Shown: in pieces, positions 5,904 to 7,089 of the stretch
Position numbering within the stretch: position 1 is the stretch's first letter
Layout of the letters: every line of letters starts with the position of its first letter
Assembly (NCBI GenBank): GCA_029941095.1
Contig: JAPYRO010000061.1
Coordinates: 1-7,089, forward strand
Direction of reading: 5' to 3'
Source: Dehalococcoidia bacterium
GTDB lineage: Bacteria > Chloroflexota > Dehalococcoidia > UBA6926
Length of the DNA stretch: 7,089 nt
The notes under the pieces: generated by a model
Told to the model about the DNA's origin: nothing
Seen by the model: the letters and a program-made list of their open reading frames with translations, nothing else
Databases searched by the model: none
Made by a program: the position numbers and the translations under genes

Positions 5904-6752
5904 ATGTTCTTAAGCCAGTACATAAAAACCAATCAGGACGGCAATGACGTTCTTATTCACCCAGACAAACGAGAGGTAAGGCTATCTGGCTTAGTTAGAG
6001 TTCATTTCTACAGGCTTCTAGGTACCACTCCCGAAAATGCAACCGATGAACAAATTCTAGAATTTTTTGACTTAAGAAGTAGAGAAACATCTGAAGGTAA
6101 ACTTTTGACTACCTCTATAAATAATGAGTCCGCCGCAGATATGGTTTCCAGAGAGCTCAAAATAGTGAATTTTCAGCAAGTGATGGGAAATATCGATCAA
6201 CAAGAATTCTCTCTAGATGCACCCGAGTTTATATCGGAAGATAAGCCGGATGCAGGAAAAGTTTTTCAAAAAGACAGCGATGATAAGAAAACTAACCATC
6301 TGCCACCAATTCCTCGATATAAACCGAACTCTAATACACAAAGTAAATTCAGCCCTGAAAATCACAATGGGATATTAGAGGAAACTGTTAGTGGTAACGA
6401 TAATCAATCCGATCCGATTCAGTCGAACCTTAGCAGGTTCTTAAGGCAGGAAAACAATGCTCTATTTATCCAAACTCCTAATGGTGAAGAAGAACGAGTT
6501 ACAAACTATATGCGAATTCATTTCGAAAGAATGTTAGAAAAAGATATACTATCTGCTAAAGACGAAGATATAGAAACTTGGTGGAATCTTCAGGGCAGTT
6601 TAGAGCCAGGCATTTCGATGAAAGAAGCAAGATCACAAAATCTCTTGAGCGAAGCTTTGAAAGCTGCGGGGAAATTGAAAGACCAAGAGCTTTTGGTCCT
6701 TAATGAAACACTAGAAATATGGCTCGAGGCCAGAGGGCATAAATCTACTTAA
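5904..6752 (+). CDS. Protein of unknown function with two copies of a small domain
   Basis: I do not recognise this 282-residue protein. It is hydrophilic with no signal peptide or membrane segment, so it is probably cytoplasmic. It contains two related segments, about residues 3-80 and 176-252, each starting LS-[QR]-[YF]-[IL]-[KR] and carrying R-[VI]-H-F-x-R-[LM]-L, then 10 residues on, DE-[QD]-I-x-x-aromatic-aromatic-[DN]-L. The region between (about 100-173) is rich in Asn, Ser, Asp, Lys and Pro and looks disordered. After the second copy, residues 245-277 look like one or two amphipathic helices ending in LEIWLEARG. No enzyme or DNA-binding motif is evident. The ATG lies 3 nt after the cimA stop with almost no ribosome-binding site (TAGAGA directly abuts it), so translation is probably coupled to cimA. 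Co-transcription suggests, but does not show, a role linked to branched-chain amino-acid synthesis. Gene reality is supported by the long open frame, close packing and internal homology. Confidence 0.85.
   Translation: MFLSQYIKTNQDGNDVLIHPDKREVRLSGLVRVHFYRLLGTTPENATDEQILEFFDLRSRETSEGKLLTTSINNESAADMVSRELKIVNFQQVMGNIDQQEFSLDAPEFISEDKPDAGKVFQKDSDDKKTNHLPPIPRYKPNSNTQSKFSPENHNGILEETVSGNDNQSDPIQSNLSRFLRQENNALFIQTPNGEEERVTNYMRIHFERMLEKDILSAKDEDIETWWNLQGSLEPGISMKEARSQNLLSEALKAAGKLKDQELLVLNETLEIWLEARGHKST
5910..6143 (+). repeat. Internal domain duplication, N-terminal copy
   Basis: Residues 3-80 of the unknown protein. Key residues are Leu3-Ser4, Arg32, His34, Phe35, Arg37, Leu39, Asp48-Glu49, Ile51, Phe54-Phe55 and Leu57. 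Compared without gaps to residues 203-230, residues 31-58 are identical at 10 of 28 positions, with about 8 more conservative matches. Copy boundaries are approximate. Confidence 0.75.
6429..6659 (+). repeat. Internal domain duplication, C-terminal copy
   Basis: Residues 176-252 of the same protein. Counterparts are Leu176-Ser177, Arg204, His206, Phe207, Arg209, Leu211, Asp220-Glu221, Ile223, Trp226-Trp227 and Leu229. The aromatic pair is Trp-Trp here and Phe-Phe in the first copy. The copies have diverged strongly at DNA level, so the duplication is old. Confidence 0.75.
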
Positions 6753-6773
6753 ATTTTCTACAGAATACACGAA

Positions 6774-7089
6774 TTAATCTACGGAGATCGTCAGCACAAA
6801 AGAGCCCATAATAGCGCTGGGCAACAGTGCGACCCCATAGGTAGAAATTGTGGCAAGGGAAATCACAACCAAAAAACAGACACTTATAGATACCAAAAAC
6901 GTACCATGCCATTTTTTTTGGTTCCTAAGATAAGTACCTAAACTGATGCCTAAATATAATAATAAGCAAACAACAACAATCCCCAAGAATGTTACAAAGC
7001 TTTGATCAATATACAATTCGGGGTAAATATTCTTCCAGTACCAGTATGAAATCCCAGTCAGACTGACTATACCCAGAATAGTACTAGAT
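6774..7089 (-). CDS. Multi-span membrane protein, C-terminal part (5' end outside window)
   Basis: The frame is open on the - strand from the right edge to a TAA at 6774-6776, giving 104 visible residues. A TTG at 7014-7016 is possible as a start, but the frame stays open and hydrophobic upstream of it, so the gene most likely continues beyond the window. Hydrophobic spans, counted from the visible edge, lie at about 1-18 (cut by the edge, with aromatic YWYW at its end), 31-54, 62-81 and 84-103. The loop RNQKK (55-59) is positively charged and probably cytoplasmic. The protein ends almost directly after the last span. No family motif is recognised and no function can be given. It is convergent with the operon, its stop lying 21 bp from the preceding gene's stop, with no clear terminator hairpin between them. 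Confidence 0.65.
   Translation of the reverse strand, partial: SSTILGIVSLTGISYWYWKNIYPELYIDQSFVTFLGIVVVCLLLYLGISLGTYLRNQKKWHGTFLVSISVCFLVVISLATISTYGVALLPSAIMGSFVLTISVD

Noticed and set aside
5904..6752. Resemblance of the R-x-H-F-x-R-x-L motif to the N-terminal region of type I restriction HsdR proteins
   Set aside because: Only a short helix-like pattern is similar. No PD-(D/E)xK nuclease residues, helicase motifs or restriction neighbours are present.
6753..6773. Intrinsic terminator in the 21-bp gap between the convergent genes
   Set aside because: Only loose AT-rich complementarity and a four-T run are visible, with no GC-containing stem on either strand.
1..7089. CRISPR arrays, tRNA/rRNA genes, transposases, attachment sites, riboswitch or T-box leaders
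   Set aside because: No array of spaced direct repeats, RNA gene signatures or mobile-element genes were seen. Any leader regulating the operon would lie upstream of leuA, outside the window.

Overview
The window is a dense, co-directional branched-chain amino-acid biosynthesis operon on the + strand, with a protein of unknown function at its end and a convergent membrane-protein gene running off the right edge. GC content is about 40% by eye, intergenic gaps are short, and ribosome-binding sites are of the AGGAG type. This is an AT-rich, compact bacterial genome. Pairing of leuCDB with both leuA and a long citramalate synthase recalls Chloroflexota (Dehalococcoidia-like) ilv/leu clusters, but that assignment is from memory of gene order and is tentative. 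No rRNA or other phylogenetic marker is present.

Layout, left to right: the 3' part of leuA (2-isopropylmalate synthase, 5' end outside the window); leuC and leuD (large and small subunits of isopropylmalate isomerase, of the long E. coli-like type); a 69-bp AT-rich gap; leuB (3-isopropylmalate dehydrogenase, TTG start); a 65-bp gap; cimA ((R)-citramalate synthase); then, only 3 bp later, a 282-residue protein of unknown function made of two copies of one small domain joined by a polar, low-complexity linker. On the - strand, 21 bp downstream and convergent, lies the 3' end of a multi-span membrane protein. No gene-free stretch exceeds 300 bases.

The enzymes form one metabolic unit. LeuA feeds 2-oxoisovalerate into the LeuCD/LeuB pathway to leucine. 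CimA feeds pyruvate plus acetyl-CoA into the same LeuCD/LeuB enzymes to give 2-oxobutyrate, the isoleucine precursor, without threonine. All catalytic residues I checked in LeuC, LeuB and CimA are present, so the pathway looks functional.

The least explained items are the duplicated-domain protein that seems translationally coupled to cimA, a perfect 22-bp palindrome inside leuB, and AT-rich inverted repeats lying across the leuD and leuB stop codons just before the two longer gaps in the operon.
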